Notes: generated from the letters alone by a model not told the origin. 64,000 nt of DNA from VYFG01 sp965221795 (GCA_965221795.1 OZ244914.1:1426001-1490000), one strand, 5' to 3'. Shown: positions 35,143-44,953, counted from the first letter of the stretch. Made by a program: numbers and translations.

Positions 35143-35160
35143 CGCCGCTTGCAGGCGGCG
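35143..35160 (+). terminator. GC palindrome downstream of coiled-coil copy
   Basis: CGCCGCTTGCAGGCGGCG, two mismatches from the perfect palindrome after the related gene at 19.3 kb, 25 bp after the stop. It is retained although the gene itself is broken. Confidence 0.45.
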
Positions 35161-35206
35161 CAGCCGGGCTGAATCCGCTTCCGCTTCGTCATCGTTCATA
35201 CTATCC

Positions 35207-36157
35207 ATGTTTCGACCCCCCATATTTTGGGCCGCCCTGTCCTTCGTGACCGCCTTGGGATGCCTGACACCCATCAGTGAAGCGACGGCTCTGCGTTTTA
35301 CGGATCACCCATTGTCGGGGCGTATCTACGATGTAAACCGGGACACCTTTGTTACCGAAGCAGTCCTGCTGGAAAAGCTTGCATATCACCAGTTCATCCT
35401 GGTGGGAGAACGACATGACAATAGCGACCATCATCGTATTGAACAACGACTCTTGAAGCAACTGGTCGACCGAAACTCCCGAGTTGTGTTCGAAATGCTG
35501 GACGAAACCCAGCAAGCACGACTTGGAACACTAGATGCCCATCACCCGCTGGACAAGATCAGGGAAACACTGGATTGGCCCGAAAATCGGTGGTCATGGG
35601 ACGATTATGGTCCTTTGTTTCACACCGTTCTTACTCAGGGGGGCGTCTTGGTCGCAGGAAGCCCCTGTCCAACGCGTGTCCGCGCAATCTATCGGGGGGA
35701 AGACGCCGAACTGGGTGGGTACTCAAAATATGGCCCTATCCATGTGCTCAGCGAAGAACAGCGCCAGAAAATCCTGGATCAGCTCTATCTTTCCCATTGC
35801 GAAACCATGCCACGAAGCACGTTGAACCCAATGCTGGCTGTCCAGGCAGCAAGAGATTCGACTATGGCCCATGCCATGCTATTGGCAGATCAATCTGTAT
35901 CCCCATCCCGCACGATTCTTGTGGCAGGCGCTTACCATACCCGACGCGACCTTGGAGTTCCACGGCATATTGCGTTTCTTGATCCCATGGCAGATTTTGT
36001 GGTGTTACAACTTGAGGAAGTGGACCCGAAATCGATGTCCCCCCGGGACTATGCCATGGTCAAATCAACAATTGCCGACTATGTCTGGTTTTCGCCCGCT
36101 GCACCGGAACAGGATTATTGTGCCGACCTGCGCCCAGCCATTCGCTCTGGGCAATGA
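35207..36157 (+). CDS. ChaN-like haem-binding (Tiki superfamily) exported protein
   Basis: A 316-residue PF04187 protein. The ATG at 35207 starts a signal peptide (FWAALSFVTALGCLTPISEA), possibly a lipoprotein signal with the LGC box. The domain shows QFILVGERHDNSDHHRIEQR, VVFEMLDETQQA, WDDYGPLFHTVL and VAGAYHTRRDLGVPRHI, with the conserved GERHDN and GAYHTR residues of the ChaN/TIKI fold. Family knowledge: ChaN binds haem and is linked to iron acquisition; related Tiki proteins are metalloproteases. Isolated gene, no TonB receptor nearby. Confidence 0.8.
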   Translation: MFRPPIFWAALSFVTALGCLTPISEATALRFTDHPLSGRIYDVNRDTFVTEAVLLEKLAYHQFILVGERHDNSDHHRIEQRLLKQLVDRNSRVVFEMLDETQQARLGTLDAHHPLDKIRETLDWPENRWSWDDYGPLFHTVLTQGGVLVAGSPCPTRVRAIYRGEDAELGGYSKYGPIHVLSEEQRQKILDQLYLSHCETMPRSTLNPMLAVQAARDSTMAHAMLLADQSVSPSRTILVAGAYHTRRDLGVPRHIAFLDPMADFVVLQLEEVDPKSMSPRDYAMVKSTIADYVWFSPAAPEQDYCADLRPAIRSGQ

Positions 36158-36367
36158 CCCCCGAACGATCATTTCATTGTGGCGAGCGCGGCGTCCATCT
36201 GATCGAGTTGTCGCGCCCTACTGCGGTCGGTCGTCACAATCCCCTCTGAAACAGGTTCTTTTCCACCTACCAGGACGCCAAAGTGCCGGTCGGGTTCCAA
36301 CCGCATTCCTGGCTATGGTTGCCTATCAACAAGGTACATGCCGAGCCCCACTCCAAAAATCTTCCTT

Positions 36368-37603
36368 ATGAGCCGTGTACAATCCATCCCGTTGCTACCG
36401 GACTCGACTCCGCGAAACCGGCAGTATGATATCGTCATCGTCGGCGGTGCAATGTATGGCACGGCTGTTGCCTGGTTCCTGATGGACAATCCGGATTTCG
36501 ACGGCAGTGTTCTGGTTGTGGAACGGGACCCGACTTATGCGATGTGTTCCACCACCCACACCAACAGCTGCATCCGGCAACAGTTCTCAAATGCAATCAA
36601 TGTCCGTATCTCCCAATTTGGCGCTGAATACATCCGGAATTTCAGGCAATATCTGGGGAATGATTCTCGTGTCCCCGACCTGACCCTGCAGAATTTTGGA
36701 TATCTGTATCTTGCAGACAACGACCAGTCTGCCGAGGTGCTGTGCGCGAACCAGAAAGTGCAGATAGCATGCGGGGCCGGAACCCGGATCCTGTACCCCG
36801 AGGAAATTCAGGCGCAATATCCATTCTATTCCCTGGAAGATATTGTACTCGGTAGCCTCAACACCCAGGATGAGGGATATTTCGATGGTGGAACCCTGTT
36901 CCAGTGGTGGCGAAAGGCGGCCAGAGAGAAAGGGGCAGAGTACGTGGCCAATACCGTAGTCTCCATGATGCCGAACCGCGACGGGGGCAGGATCGCCGCC
37001 GTGACCCTTGCCTCCGGTGAGCGGATCCATTGTGGTAATGTGGTCAATGCCAGTGGACCAAGAGCTGTTTTGACCGCACGCATGGCCGGAATCGAAATTC
37101 CGGTGGAGCCGCGGAAACGCTATTCCTTTGTCTTTGATGCCGCACATCCCCTCAGCCGGGACTTGCCGCTCACGATTGACCCGAGTGGTGTTCACATGCG
37201 TACCGAAGGTCCCTATTATCTGGCTGGATGCCCACCGGAAGATGACCGGGGTGTTGATTACGACGATTTCAGCGAAGAGCCTCACCTCTGGGAGGGCAAG
37301 GTCTGGCCGACGCTGGCCCGCAGAATTCCGCAATTTGAAACCATTCGATTGGTCAATTCCTGGGTAGGCCACTATGCCTATAACCGGCTGGACCAGAATG
37401 CCATTGTCGGCCCTCATACGGAAATCCAGAATTTTCTCTTTGTGAACGGCTTTTCTGGACATGGGCTCCAGCAATCCCCTGCGATCGGACGCGGTCTTGC
37501 CGAATGGATTGTCCACGGCGAATATCGCTCGCTGGACCTAACTCCGTTCCACTACAGACGAATCAAACGAAATGAGCCATTTTCCGAAAAGGCCATAATC
37601 TGA
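36368..37603 (+). CDS. FAD-dependent oxidoreductase (DadA/sarcosine-oxidase-like)
   Basis: A 411-residue DAO-fold flavoenzyme. FAD-binding YDIVIVGGAMYGTAVAWFLM and VLVVERDPTYAMCSTTHTN are at the N-terminus; GNVVNASGPRAVLTARMAGI and the C-terminal NQNAIVG-like block with FLFVNGFSGHGLQQSPAIGR complete the fold. It probably oxidises an amino acid or a methylated amine such as sarcosine or dimethylglycine. The ATG at 36368 is preferred to 36338 because it directly precedes the dinucleotide fold. No operon partner; substrate unknown. Confidence 0.85.
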   Translation: MSRVQSIPLLPDSTPRNRQYDIVIVGGAMYGTAVAWFLMDNPDFDGSVLVVERDPTYAMCSTTHTNSCIRQQFSNAINVRISQFGAEYIRNFRQYLGNDSRVPDLTLQNFGYLYLADNDQSAEVLCANQKVQIACGAGTRILYPEEIQAQYPFYSLEDIVLGSLNTQDEGYFDGGTLFQWWRKAAREKGAEYVANTVVSMMPNRDGGRIAAVTLASGERIHCGNVVNASGPRAVLTARMAGIEIPVEPRKRYSFVFDAAHPLSRDLPLTIDPSGVHMRTEGPYYLAGCPPEDDRGVDYDDFSEEPHLWEGKVWPTLARRIPQFETIRLVNSWVGHYAYNRLDQNAIVGPHTEIQNFLFVNGFSGHGLQQSPAIGRGLAEWIVHGEYRSLDLTPFHYRRIKRNEPFSEKAII

Positions 37604-37967
37604 GCGATACCGCATTGCGTGTCTGCACTACCGGAGTCTTGCCGAAAACCCGAAACCATCCTTTTCGGGGGCCATGTATCCGTCGTGGATTAACTGCCTG
37701 TACGCAGGACAATTCGAGAGTTTGATCAGCACTGCTTTCACTCCGAAGCGGCCCCATTCGCTGTGCGGCCCCGGAATGAGGGCATGAACCGAATACAAGA
37801 AACTTGAGGAAGGGAAATCCATACCCCGGGTGCTGCGGCCGTCTCTCCGTCGCCTCTATTCGCATACTGTAACCCATGAATGGGTAAGGGGAGTGGAGCA
37901 GGATTTATGTGGTAGGGCGCTATCAAGGTGAGACTTCCATATCCGATTCGATCCAGGGAGGAGGCAC
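37604..37967. other. intergenic region between convergent genes, nothing recognised
   Basis: Open frames on the minus strand lack protein-like composition or overlap the oxidoreductase end. No repeat or RNA pattern seen. Confidence 0.35.
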
Positions 37968-38918
37968 TCAGCTTTTGCCCTGACGGATCGTCTCACGATA
38001 CAGGATATAGAGCCCGCTGCCGATTACGATTGATGCGCCGATGATCGTATACCAGTCGGGCAAGTCGCCCCAAAAAAGGTATCCGAGCATCGTGACCCAA
38101 ATCAGGGCGGTATATTCGAAGGGGGAGACCATGGCAGCCGGAGCGAGCCGGAACGCATGAGTGAGACCTACAATACCAAGGCTGCCGAACATGCCGGCCA
38201 GCAGGAACAGCAGGAAGTCCACCGGAGAGGGAGTCACCCATTGGGCAGGGGCAACCAGAAGACCCGCCAGACCGACACCGGCAGCAGGCCAAAACATCAG
38301 TGCCTCGCTATGCTCTGTCGCCTTGAAACGACGAGTGGTCACCATCAGTAAGGCATAGCAACAGGCACTCACCAAGGCGGCCAGAGAGGCCCATTGAAAG
38401 ACCCCACTACCGGGACGCAACATAATCAGGATACCCATAAATCCTACCAGGATTGCAGACCAGCGGTGAAGGCCCACGGTTTCTCCCAACAATGGCACAG
38501 AGAGTATCGCCACCAGGATCGGTGCAACGAACGTAAGTGCCACCGCATCCACCAATTTCATCTGGGAAAGCGCCCAGAAAAAAGAAAGCGAGAGACCCAG
38601 CACAAACACAAAGCGCAACAGGTGAACAGCCGGCCGGCGACTCCGCAGCCGGCGAAATCCGCCCTGAAAATGGACAATAAGCGTCAAGAACGGCAGCCCA
38701 CACCAGCTCCTGAGCACGACCACATGCAACACCGGATAACTCTCGGTCAACCACTTGATGATGGCATCCATACAGGCGAAGGAGGCAATGCCAGCAATCA
38801 TCACGACAATACCGGCAAGCGGTCGGTCGGCAGACGCATTCGCGGAAGTCAACGGCACCAGAACAGTGGAGTGATTATCAGGAGTCGACAGATCATCTCG
38901 AAAGGTCCATGACCCCAC
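37968..38918 (-). CDS. EamA-family (drug/metabolite) transporter
   Basis: A 316-residue inner-membrane permease with ten predicted helices in two EamA repeats. The first (GIVVMIAGIASFACMDAIIK) carries the EamA start; VVVLRSWCGLPFLTL and VDAVALTFVAPILVAILSVP follow; the second begins SLAALVSACCYALLMVTTRR and ends with SPFEYTALIWVTMLGYLFWG. Exports or imports small metabolites; substrate unknown. The N-terminal 25 residues are hydrophilic, and a later start is possible. Confidence 0.88.
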   Translation of the reverse strand: MGSWTFRDDLSTPDNHSTVLVPLTSANASADRPLAGIVVMIAGIASFACMDAIIKWLTESYPVLHVVVLRSWCGLPFLTLIVHFQGGFRRLRSRRPAVHLLRFVFVLGLSLSFFWALSQMKLVDAVALTFVAPILVAILSVPLLGETVGLHRWSAILVGFMGILIMLRPGSGVFQWASLAALVSACCYALLMVTTRRFKATEHSEALMFWPAAGVGLAGLLVAPAQWVTPSPVDFLLFLLAGMFGSLGIVGLTHAFRLAPAAMVSPFEYTALIWVTMLGYLFWGDLPDWYTIIGASIVIGSGLYILYRETIRQGKS

Positions 38919-39392
38919 TGCCGACAGGGTACATTTCCGGAAATGCCAGTTGCGCCATGACTACGTTGTGTCGCCTGACCGCAAAGGACACCGCCATCCC
39001 TGCTCATTCAGGGGAGCAGCCGGCAACGGTGCCGGTGGCACGAATGTCACCGTATACAGTGGCCGGTTCCGATCAGGCAACTGGTGCTGGCCGAATCATC
39101 GGCACGGGCTCAATCGACCCTGGGACCAGGAATCGCCCCGCCAGTTCTTCCGGGCCGACGGATCATATGCCAATCATAGCGCAATTGTGATCCGATGATG
39201 GATGTATTGCAGCAGGGACAAAGAAACCCAACCAGAGTGCGACCAGCTACACACCCATCATCGCGACCATCGCAAAAAGGCACCTACACAACCGGCTCTG
39301 ACCGAACAGGGTATAATGGCTTCCCTCGGAATCCTGGCTCCTCTTCCAATTGCGGGACTTGGGATACCGTCACCCATCGGAGAACCTCACAA
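38919..39392. other. divergent intergenic region, nothing recognised
   Basis: Lies between the EamA gene and the thioredoxin-like gene. Short frames (39-95 codons) are present on the plus strand but have no signal, motif or sensible composition. GGGTATAATGG at 39309-39319 contains a good -10 box (TATAAT) that probably serves the thioredoxin-like gene. Confidence 0.4.
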
Positions 39393-39989
39393 ATGGCTCT
39401 TACGTCTTCTACCATGCTGCCACTCGGCACTCCAGCACCCGCTTTTTCCCTGCGATCTACCGAGGGGGAGGCCATGCACCTGTCGGATTGTCAGGGTAAC
39501 CAAGGCACCGTAGTTATGTTCATCTGCAATCACTGTCCCTATGTCATTCACCTAGCCAGCGCTCTCGCAGAAACCGCTGGCGAATATATGGTGAAAGGCA
39601 TTGGCTTCGTCGCCATCAACAGCAATGATACCGAAGCTTATCCGGATGACAACATGGAAAACATGATCCAGGAAAAAAGCGATCGCGGCTATCCCTTTCC
39701 TTATCTGCTAGATGAGTCTCAGGAAGTGGCGAGAGCCTATAATGCCGTCTGCACTCCAGACTTCTATCTTTTCGACCACAACCTCGAACTGGTGTACCGG
39801 GGGCAGTTCGACGATAGTCGCCCCCAGCGTATATCTTCTGGAAAATACAACGCTTCGGATGTGCCCAATGGGAGGGACCTGAAGACTGCCATGGATGCAT
39901 TGCTTCAGGGAGGTCGAATCATGATGGAGCAGAAACCTTCTATGGGTTGTAGCATCAAATGGAAACCGGGGCACGCACCCGATACCTGA
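39393..39989 (+). CDS. thioredoxin-like (AhpC/TSA-type) protein
   Basis: A 198-residue cytoplasmic protein of the thioredoxin-like family with the CNHCP active-site type. LGTPAPAFSLRSTEGEAMHL, VVMFICNHCPYVIHL, FVAINSNDTEAYPDD and VCTPDFYLFDHNLELVYRGQ show the full order. Close homologues are annotated as thioredoxin family or alkyl-hydroperoxide-reductase-like; substrate unproven. The ATG at 39393 is chosen over 39195 because homology starts there and a -10 box lies about 80 bp upstream. Confidence 0.85.
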   Translation: MALTSSTMLPLGTPAPAFSLRSTEGEAMHLSDCQGNQGTVVMFICNHCPYVIHLASALAETAGEYMVKGIGFVAINSNDTEAYPDDNMENMIQEKSDRGYPFPYLLDESQEVARAYNAVCTPDFYLFDHNLELVYRGQFDDSRPQRISSGKYNASDVPNGRDLKTAMDALLQGGRIMMEQKPSMGCSIKWKPGHAPDT

Positions 39990-40019
39990 GAGTCCCGACA
40001 CCCCGCAGTGCAGAGCCAG

Positions 40020-41096
40020 TCAGGCCTTTTGCTCTATAGCCCGACTCATTGCCTGAGCGCAAGTCCGTGTATCAGCCGAGCCACCCAGGTCACGGGTGCG
40101 TGACGTCGGATCCGTCAGTGCCGATTCCATCGCCATTTCAAGGGATCGTGCTGCATCGGTTTCACCAAGATGTTCCAGCATCATGGCGGCGGCCCAGACC
40201 GCTCCCACTGGATTGGCAATGCCTTGCCCGGCAATGTCTGGAGCAGACCCGTGTACTGGCTCGAACATGGAAGGACAATTCCCGTCGGGATTCAGATTGG
40301 CAGATGGAGCAATCCCAATGGAGCCCGCTACCGCGGGTCCAAGATCGGACAGAATATCCCCAAACAGGTTGGAGCCCACCACCACCTCGAACCAATCTGG
40401 ATGCTGCACAAAATGAGCAGTCAGGATGTCAATATGGTATTGATCCGTCTCCACGTCTGGATACTGCTCAGCAATCACCTGGAAGCGCTCATCCCAGTAA
40501 GGCATAGTATGGACGATGCCATTGGACTTGGTCGCAGAAGTCACTTTCTTGCGGGGGCGCTGTTGGGCTAATCGGAACGCATAGTGCAGAATACGATCTA
40601 CTCCCTGTCGGGTGAAAATCATTTGCTGCGAGACAAACTCCCGATCCGTACCGGCAAAAATTCGTCCTCCAATCTCTGAGTATTCCCCTTCGACATTCTC
40701 TCGTACCACAATAAAATTGATGTCTTCCGGCTCACGCCCAGCCAACGGAGAAGTGATCCCCGAAAGCAGTCGGACTGGGCGAAGATTGACATATTGGTCC
40801 AATTGCCTGCGAATCGGGATGAGCAAGTTCCAGAGCGACACATGATCCGGAACTCCCGGAAATCCCACCGCCCCCAGATAAATTGCATCAAATTGCTTTA
40901 ATTCCTTGATCCCGTGTGCAGGCATCATACTGCCTGTCCTGATATAGCGCTCACAAGACCAGTCGAATTCATGCCATTCGACTGCAAAATCATGTCGGTC
41001 CGAGACCCCCTCCACCATCTCCTGGCCAACTGGGATCACTTCCTTGCCAATGCCATCGCCGGGAATGACTGCAATCTTGTATTTTCTGTTACGCAT
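40020..41096 (-). CDS. tartrate/D-malate dehydrogenase (isopropylmalate-dehydrogenase family)
   Basis: A 358-residue NAD-dependent beta-hydroxyacid oxidative decarboxylase. KIAVIPGDGIGKEVIPVGQE, AIYLGAVGFPGVPDHVSLW, LDQYVNLRPVRLL, VVRENVEGEYSEIGG, GNCPSMFEPVHGSAPDIAG are all present. The DHVSLWN segment in place of the LeuB loop is typical of tartrate dehydrogenase/D-malic enzymes (TtuC/DmlA). The ATG at 41096 starts at MRNRKYKIAVIPG; the 41222 start adds unrelated residues. Single gene, convergent with the thioredoxin-like gene. Confidence 0.88.
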   Translation of the reverse strand: MRNRKYKIAVIPGDGIGKEVIPVGQEMVEGVSDRHDFAVEWHEFDWSCERYIRTGSMMPAHGIKELKQFDAIYLGAVGFPGVPDHVSLWNLLIPIRRQLDQYVNLRPVRLLSGITSPLAGREPEDINFIVVRENVEGEYSEIGGRIFAGTDREFVSQQMIFTRQGVDRILHYAFRLAQQRPRKKVTSATKSNGIVHTMPYWDERFQVIAEQYPDVETDQYHIDILTAHFVQHPDWFEVVVGSNLFGDILSDLGPAVAGSIGIAPSANLNPDGNCPSMFEPVHGSAPDIAGQGIANPVGAVWAAAMMLEHLGETDAARSLEMAMESALTDPTSRTRDLGGSADTRTCAQAMSRAIEQKA

Positions 41097-41762
41097 AGAT
41101 ACTCGTTTGTGTTGCTCCACCTCGTCTTCTCCGAAGGAGGAGCCATGGCCTAGGGCTCTTAGACCCTGCTGCATTTCCCAGAATAGCATCATCTTCCCAG
41201 ACTTCGCTATGCGCCCAGCCACTCGTTATGACGAAGCGGTATGGAGCTCAGCCTTGGATCTCTGATCCGGGTCCACACGAATTCTCTCCTTGACCAGTAG
41301 CGGGGTCAAGTGGTCTTCTGTCACAGCCTTGTGTCACAGCCTTGCGGGCTCCCTCCTGCCGACAGAGCCATACGGTCCAGAAGAATCCGTCTGACAGTCG
41401 CGGATACTTGCTTCACAGACCAACCCTCCTATATGACCCGCCCCGGTTTGCAAAAGCAATTTTCGATCTGGAAGGAACCGGCTGCTGCCAGATATCCGGC
41501 CTTTCGACGGGGATCTCATGCCCCTGGCCCTGATGGAATGCGCACCGGTGTGGCCTGATCATTCGGCCGACCTCAACACGGCACACCGTTCGGTGCTCCC
41601 TGGATCGGGTCCTGGAGGGTTCCCGGTTCTCACGCCGGCGGTTTGCCTGTTCTGCCATCACGATCCATTGCTCTCCAGCAACCCTGGTAGGGAAACGGTT
41701 CGGTGCGGTCCGGTGGATGTCCGAATCCGGGATCCCGCTCCCGGTTCACCGTTGGCCTGCCT
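41097..41762. other. gene-free stretch beside the IS110 element
   Basis: No convincing gene. It should include the upstream region of the tartrate-dehydrogenase-like gene and, nearer 41763, the right end of the IS110-type element. I see no terminal repeats, as expected for IS110. Confidence 0.35.
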
Positions 41763-42839
41763 TCAGGCCAGCCCGTGATTCTCCTCGTACGGCTTTCGAG
41801 AGGTGAGCACGGCCCCTGCCGTCCGCGCCATCCGGTTCGCCAGCGCCACCGTCGCCACGTTCTGGTGACGCCGCTCCAGCAAGCCCTGGAGCCACTGGCT
41901 GCGCCGGTCCCTCTTCTCCTTCCGGGAAAGCTGGGTGACCCTCGCCCGGGCCCCATGGATCCGCAGGCCGCGCCGATACCGGTCGCCCCGTTTCGAGATC
42001 CCCAGCAGCCGCTCCTTGCCACCGGTGGAATACGGTTTCGGGACCCACCCGAGCCCGGCCGCACACTCCCGGCCGTTCCGGAACAGGCCCGGATCGCCCA
42101 TGGTGGCCAGCAGCGCCGTGGCCGTCATCGGGCCCACCCCGGGAAGGGTCTTCCGCAACGGCGCCGGTTCGTCTGCCCCGGCCATCTCCTCGATCATCCG
42201 CTCGTACCGGTCCACCCGCTCGTCCAGGTGCACCCGCTCGTCGTCGAGGTCCGCTAGGACCTCCAGGAACCGCGGCCGCAGATCCCCCTCCCCGGCTCCC
42301 CCATTGCCCAGCATCGCCGCCCCGGCAGGACGGACCTGGCCGCGCCCCTGGGGACTCTCGATGCCGAACTCGGCCAACCGGCCGCGGACTGGGTTCACAG
42401 GGGCCGTCCGGTTGCCCACCGCCCGGGACCGGATCCGGTGGCTGGCCTGCTGCGCCGGCCGGTCCGCGCTCTGGATCCCCACGAACCGCCTGTTCGGGCG
42501 TTGGAGCGCCGCGCAGATCGCGGTGGCGTCGGCGCGGTCGTTCTGGTTGGACTGGACGTACGGCTTCCCGAACTGCGGCGCCATGAGCTGGGCCTCAGGC
42601 CCCATCGCCAGGACCTCCCGGCCCCACGGCTGGGCCCGTCCGCAGGCTTCCATGCCCACCACGCAGGGGGCCCGGTGGGACCGGAACGCCTTCCGCTTCG
42701 CCGGCTTCCGCTGCCGGTCAACGCCGGGGCGACCCGCGTCGTCGACGCCGTGGACAGGGACCGAGTTCTTCGCCAGATCCATGCCGACGAAAGCGGCAGC
42801 GGTCCTGGGGGGAATCGTGCGATTCGTTGCCTTGGTCAG
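41763..42839 (-). CDS. IS110-family transposase (DEDD recombinase)
   Basis: A RuvC-like N-terminal domain (FVGMDLAKNSV with the first Asp, VVGMEACG with Glu, NDRADATAI with the paired Asp) and a C-terminal Tnp_20 domain (LRKTLPGVGPMTATALLATM, ECAAGLGWVPKPYSTGGKER with the reactive-Ser region, LGISKRGDRYRR). All four acidic positions and the Ser are visible, so the protein may be active. The frame stays open upstream to an ATG at 43202, but those residues are not IS110-like; the first homologous ATG is 42782, and I place the start at a CTG region a few codons before. The noncoding stretch upstream is where IS110 elements encode their bridge RNA. Confidence 0.8.
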   Translation of the reverse strand: MTKATNRTIPPRTAAAFVGMDLAKNSVPVHGVDDAGRPGVDRQRKPAKRKAFRSHRAPCVVGMEACGRAQPWGREVLAMGPEAQLMAPQFGKPYVQSNQNDRADATAICAALQRPNRRFVGIQSADRPAQQASHRIRSRAVGNRTAPVNPVRGRLAEFGIESPQGRGQVRPAGAAMLGNGGAGEGDLRPRFLEVLADLDDERVHLDERVDRYERMIEEMAGADEPAPLRKTLPGVGPMTATALLATMGDPGLFRNGRECAAGLGWVPKPYSTGGKERLLGISKRGDRYRRGLRIHGARARVTQLSRKEKRDRRSQWLQGLLERRHQNVATVALANRMARTAGAVLTSRKPYEENHGLA

Positions 42840-43242
42840 GGTTGATTCCTCGAGGGTGGGCAGGAGGAACCGATCATGGTGGCTCCCGGAAGCCGTCTCC
42901 GACGGGAGTGGACCATGGCCACTCGCCGTCGTCTTCCGAATCGCCAGGCTCCCGGCGCCGCCAGGGAACGAGGCCCCTACGGGATCGGGTTTCGGGGGCA
43001 AGGGGAAACCGCTCCCGGGGGGAGGCTTGCGGAACCCCGCCTTCCTTGCCGACCGGCGGCCTGACGGGCTCCATGGTCCCGAAACCGCGCACCGCCGCGA
43101 TCCGGCTCCCTGGCGGAATCGGCTCCCGCCTGACCAGCGTGTGCGGGATGCGGGTGGTTTCGCGGAATGCTTCATCGTCGATCGGAGTGGTTGCCGGTTC
43201 ACGCTCCCGAAGGGGGGCGGGTCATACCATTATTCCCAGATT

Positions 43243-44013
43243 CATGTCCCAGACCGGCCGGTTTGATCTTTCCGACTGTCAGGAACCGCGCTCCCGCCAG
43301 GGCGAGGCGGATTGCGGTGAGAGGTCCGACGCCCTGATTGGCAGAAGTCTTCAGGTCGCTGGAGAGATGACCATAGGCTTGGGCATGCAGTAGGGTTCGG
43401 AAGGTGCCGCTGACTTTCTGTTTGGTCTTGGCCATCCGAAGATCCTGTTCACTTCGATCGTTCGTGAACGGAACTTCGGCCGGTCGGGCGAACCGCAGGA
43501 TTTCCTTCTGGTAGTCGATGAAGGCCTGATGCCGCTTTTTGGCTTCGCTTTTCGGCATCTGCCCACGCGGCCCTTTCGAGGCGGACGCTCGGGCAGTTTC
43601 GCCCGGCCCGGTTCCAGGATGGCGCGGTAGCGAGCCGACACCTTCTGAAAACACATGAGGCTCAGGAGCTTGCGGTCGGAGCGGTTCCCGGCATGACCGG
43701 TTCGGACCAGCAACGGTTTCATGCGCTGCGCCCAGTGCGGTGCGGAGGCATCGATGACCTGTTGCAGATTGCGCAGCAAGTGTCCGCCACACCATGCGTG
43801 ATCGCACTGGTCATAGCGGAAATAGGTGGCCCAGCGATCATGCGCCAGCACCAGTTTCGGTGCGTCCGCGTCTTCGTCCCCGCGGGAGCGATCGCCGAAG
43901 CGGGGAGTGATGTCGAAGGCCTGGAGTGCCTTCTCGCCTCGTTTCGGATGGCATTTCTTGACCACCAGATCGCCGCCCGAGCAGACATGAATCCAGTAGT
44001 TCTTGCGGTTCAT
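43243..44013 (-). pseudogene. IS66-family transposase remnant with a fused IS5 scrap
   Basis: From 44013: YWIHVCSGGDLVVKKCHPKR, LVLAHDRWATYFRYDQCDHA and CGGHLLRNLQQVIDASAPHW give the IS66 DDE core. The frame breaks near 43590 and the end (FTNDRSEQDLRMAKTKQKVS, AIRLALAGARFL) continues in a second frame. The N-terminal domains are gone. At 43243-43278 the plus strand carries the first codons of the IS5 transposase (MSQTGRFDLSD) that is intact at 48.4 kb, so another IS broke this one. Confidence 0.75.
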
Positions 44014-44080
44014 GATGCCTCTTGAATTTTTTAACCAGGGGTGTCAAAATCGGACACCCTGTTTACAGAGATCTTCGAGA

Positions 44081-44347
44081 ATGCCAGCCAGTCATGCCAG
44101 AAATGTCGCCCTTACTCCGGAGCTCAGTAGCTTTGTTGATGAGCAGGTAGTCTCCGGTCGCTACGCCAGTGCGAGCGAAGTTATGCGTGCCGGGCTACGT
44201 GCCCTGCAGGACCACCATGATCTGGATGCGATCGCAACGAGAATCACCAAGGCTCTTGATCAGCTGGAGAATGGCCACGGGATCACGGGCGCACCGGAAC
44301 AGGTGCTGGGGGATGTGCTTGATGCAGCCCGGACAAGGCGGGGATGA
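44081..44347 (+). CDS. parD: ParD-type antitoxin (ribbon-helix-helix)
   Basis: An 88-residue RHH antitoxin: NVALTPELSSFVDEQVVSGR and YASASEVMRAGLRALQDH are the ParD/CopG core; the rest is a helical toxin-binding tail. It neutralises the ParE-type toxin encoded directly downstream and represses the operon. The ATG at 44081 is taken because it starts at the RHH strand; 44003 lies in IS66 DNA. Overlaps the toxin start by 4 bp. Confidence 0.88.
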   Translation: MPASHARNVALTPELSSFVDEQVVSGRYASASEVMRAGLRALQDHHDLDAIATRITKALDQLENGHGITGAPEQVLGDVLDAARTRRG

Positions 44348-44724
44348 AGCGCATTGTTTATGCGCCTGCCGCCCTCGCCAGCCTTCAGGACATTCTCGAG
44401 TGGACCATCCGAGTATTTGGTGACGCCCAGGCACAAAAATACACAGATCGTCTGGCGAACCGCCTGAGATTGATTGCCGACGGCAAACCACCATGTCCCA
44501 GGCCCTGCGACCTTTTCCTTCAGGGTAGGCGGGATGCGACGGGACTCGGTTACTACCGGGAAGGCCGACATTACCTGATCATGAGAGAAACTGACGATAC
44601 GCTGGAGCTGGTCGAGATATTTCACGAAAAGATGAATATCGATGCCAGACTCCTGAATCATGCTGAAAAGCCGCCAATGTCACAATTATACAATTTTGCG
44701 TTTCAGAGTTCGTTCGAGTTGTAA
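44344..44724 (+). CDS. parE: ParE/RelE-fold toxin
   Basis: A 126-residue ParE/RelE superfamily toxin: IVYAPAALASLQDILEWTIR, YTDRLANRLRLIADGKP, TGLGYYREGRHYLIMRETDD and VEIFHEKMNIDARL. The family poisons DNA gyrase (ParE) or cleaves mRNA (RelE); the antitoxin type favours ParE. The usual protein ends at about residue 103; here some 20 residues (NHAEKPPMSQLYNF) are extra, probably because the original 3' end was changed by neighbouring IS activity. ATGA overlap with parD. The symbol refers to the toxin, not topoisomerase IV. Confidence 0.85.
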   Translation: MKRIVYAPAALASLQDILEWTIRVFGDAQAQKYTDRLANRLRLIADGKPPCPRPCDLFLQGRRDATGLGYYREGRHYLIMRETDDTLELVEIFHEKMNIDARLLNHAEKPPMSQLYNFAFQSSFEL

Positions 44725-44953
44725 GGACTTCTCCCTGCTCCGTTGGGGAATTCCAGCATCGACGGCCGGTGGGTATATCCACCAAAGCAGTCGCATATGT
44801 CGTTCAGGATGCGGAACATCGACCGGTCGATGAAACCAGTTTTTGACCAGAGTTCCTGTTATATTTCCTGCCACCATTCGTTTTTTACTCCGATGATCGA
44901 CTCCAAGGTACTTCCAGTACCGCTGGGGCATTTTCTTTCCTAATTACCACGAA

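Noticed and set aside
41935..43266. 443-codon plus-strand frame over the IS110 gene
   Set aside because: Antisense shadow of the IS110 transposase in GC-rich DNA, with no protein-like motifs.
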